64,000 bases of DNA from Paraburkholderia edwinii. GTDB lineage: Bacteria > Pseudomonadota > Gammaproteobacteria > Burkholderiales > Burkholderiaceae. Below are positions 62,873-64,000 of the stretch, in pieces. Under the pieces are notes generated by a model that made no database searches, was not told the DNA's origin, and worked only from the letters and a program-made list of their open reading frames with translations. The position numbers and the translations under genes are program-made. The DNA is taken from NCBI RefSeq assembly GCF_019428685.1, contig NZ_CP080095.1, positions 2,728,001-2,792,000 on the forward strand, written 5' to 3'. The stretch's first letter is position 1, and each line of letters starts with the position of its first letter.

Positions 62873-63889
62873 TCATACCGGCGGTGCATACTCCTGACCG
62901 CGTGCAAGCACCACCCAGATCGTTCTGGCAATCTTGTTCGCGAGTGCTACGACGGCGACATTTGTTCCGCGTCGCGCCTGAACCTCGAGTATCCATCGGG
63001 AGAGTTTGTCCGTGTGCCTCACGGCTTGCTGAACAACCGATCGGGCGCCATGTACCAATAGCATTCGCAGGTATCCGTTACCGCGCTTTGTAATGCCGAA
63101 CAGACGATCTTTGCCTCCCGAGGAGTGCTGCCGTGGCGTCAAGCCAAGCCAGGCCGCAAACTGCCGGCCGTTTGTGAACTCGGAAGCGCTTCCGGCCGCG
63201 GCGATTACGCCGGTCGCGATCATCGGTCCAACACCACGGATCTTCTCCAGTCGCTGGCTTGTGGGCGATGCCTTGTGCACTTGCTGGATGAGCTCGTCAT
63301 ACCGTGCGATCTGCCTGTCGAGCAGTGCAAGGCGCTCGTACATGTCGCGCATCATTGTTCGCGTCAGTGCTGTCAGCTCGTTGCGCTCGTCATCGATAAT
63401 CGTTGGGAGTTGTATCCGGACTTTTAGAGGCGTTTGCGCAATAACTACGCCGTATTCAGCCAGCAAGCCTCGAATCTGATTGATCTGTGCGATGCGGTCT
63501 CTCATGAGCAAACTACGGATGCGGTGCATCGACTGGATGTCTTGCTGCTCAACGCTGTTGATAGCGACGTAACGCATGGTCGGACGAGATGCGGCTTCAA
63601 CAATCGCCTCCGCGTCGTTGCGGTCGTTCTTCTGGGATTTGACGAACGGCTTGACGAATCGCGGGGCGATGATGTGAACCTGATGCCCCATTGCGGAGAA
63701 CCGCCGAGCCCAGTGATGCGCTCCACCACACGCTTCCATCACAATGCGACAGGGCGGCAAACAAACGACGGCTTCCAGGAGCTTGTTGCGGGTGACACGC
63801 CGGCTCAATACGGGGTGGCCGCTCTGGTCAACGCCGTACAGCTGGAAGGTGTTCTTGGCCAGATCGATGCTCAGCAACGCGACGCTCAT
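62873..63889 (-). CDS. IS110-family transposase
   Basis: This 338-residue protein has the N-terminal RuvC-like DEDD domain: D8 in LSIDLAKNTFQLYGVD, Glu in VMEACGGAHHWAR, and two Asp in KNDRNDAEAI. The C-terminal transposase_20 domain has IRGVGPMIATGVIAAAG, AAWLGLTPRQHSSGGK and GNGYLRMLLVHGARSV, with the catalytic Ser. IS110 elements move by a seeker RNA-guided recombination and leave no standard inverted ends. GGAGG precedes the ATG. The gene is intact. Confidence 0.93.
   Translation of the reverse strand: MSVALLSIDLAKNTFQLYGVDQSGHPVLSRRVTRNKLLEAVVCLPPCRIVMEACGGAHHWARRFSAMGHQVHIIAPRFVKPFVKSQKNDRNDAEAIVEAASRPTMRYVAINSVEQQDIQSMHRIRSLLMRDRIAQINQIRGLLAEYGVVIAQTPLKVRIQLPTIIDDERNELTALTRTMMRDMYERLALLDRQIARYDELIQQVHKASPTSQRLEKIRGVGPMIATGVIAAAGSASEFTNGRQFAAWLGLTPRQHSSGGKDRLFGITKRGNGYLRMLLVHGARSVVQQAVRHTDKLSRWILEVQARRGTNVAVVALANKIARTIWVVLARGQEYAPPV
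62873..63889 (-). mobile_element. IS110-type insertion sequence (ends not resolved)
   Basis: Only the transposase span is given because IS110 elements lack obvious terminal inverted repeats. The non-coding part that would encode the bridge RNA should lie on one side of the gene, probably within 62635-62872 or 63890-64000. The 62635-62872 stretch contains no other gene. Confidence 0.6.
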
Positions 63890-64000
63890 GACGGCCTCCG
63901 CTCATTGGTGGGTCAGGGAGTGTTCATACTGCCATGCACTTCGATGGAGGTCATTTCACTGACTCACCGGAGGTGGGACGAGGCCATTCCACTATATCCG

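Overview
The window looks like an accessory stretch of a Burkholderiales replicon, most likely Paraburkholderia or a close relative. The evidence is the GC-rich codon use, two DUF3331 proteins (a family I associate with Burkholderia-group genomes), a DUF2818 protein, system II cytochrome c maturation genes, and the density of AraC, FixJ and sigma-54 regulators. There are no rRNA or tRNA genes, no CRISPR array and no phage module. The only transposase is an IS110-type gene at the right edge.

Layout. (1) 0.2-3.3 kb: an AraC regulator, an AhpD-like protein, an alpha/beta hydrolase and a DUF3331 protein. (2) 3.9-8.6 kb: a receiver-only response regulator, a convergent PAS histidine kinase, an AraC regulator and a FixJ-type regulator. 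(3) 8.9-17.5 kb: a MocR regulator with a serine hydrolase, a tightly coupled small ORF-tldD-tldE operon, a homocysteine S-methyltransferase, a methionine-type aminotransferase and a DUF2934 protein. (4) 17.7-23.5 kb: a DoxX-NDH-2 fusion, an azoreductase, a DUF3788 protein and an MscS channel with a cNMP-binding domain. (5) 23.7-30.2 kb: hemC, a DUF3331 gene coupled to ccsA, and a ba3-type oxidase operon (IIa-II-I-dihaem cytochrome c). (6) 30.8-37.7 kb: a second receiver/FixJ pair, two convergent AcoR-like sigma-54 activators and a third FixJ regulator. (7) 38.4-49.4 kb: DUF2818, a cytochrome b, a HiPIP, MsrA, two cytochrome P460 proteins flanking a ResB, an MFS transporter, a polytopic membrane protein and a YeeE/YedE transporter. 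(8) 49.5-54.9 kb: small or decayed genes, a GlxA-type regulator and a Gly/His/Asp-repeat secreted protein. (9) 55.2-60.5 kb: a degenerate long direct repeat, then a Csu-type chaperone-usher pilus operon. (10) 60.8-64 kb: a TetR regulator, a haem-oxygenase-like di-iron enzyme with a divergent 43-residue peptide ORF, and the IS110 transposase.

How the genes fit together. Regions 2, 4, 5, 6 and 7 appear to form one dispersed respiratory and redox regulon. Two cis-elements tie them together. One is a 12-bp palindrome, ATAC-RNNY-GTAT, found six times: before both receiver genes, the kinase, the ba3 oxidase, the ResB/P460 pair and the YeeE transporter. The other is a promoter of fixed geometry, TATACCAA about 15 bp before TTGAYY, then 17 bp, then TCTAAT, found before the azoreductase, DUF2818 and P460 genes, with a weaker copy at 50.1 kb. 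Porphyrin synthesis, system II cytochrome maturation, several c- and b-type cytochromes, a HiPIP and a terminal oxidase could together form a self-sufficient electron-transfer branch under two-component control. The signal and the electron donor cannot be read from the sequence.
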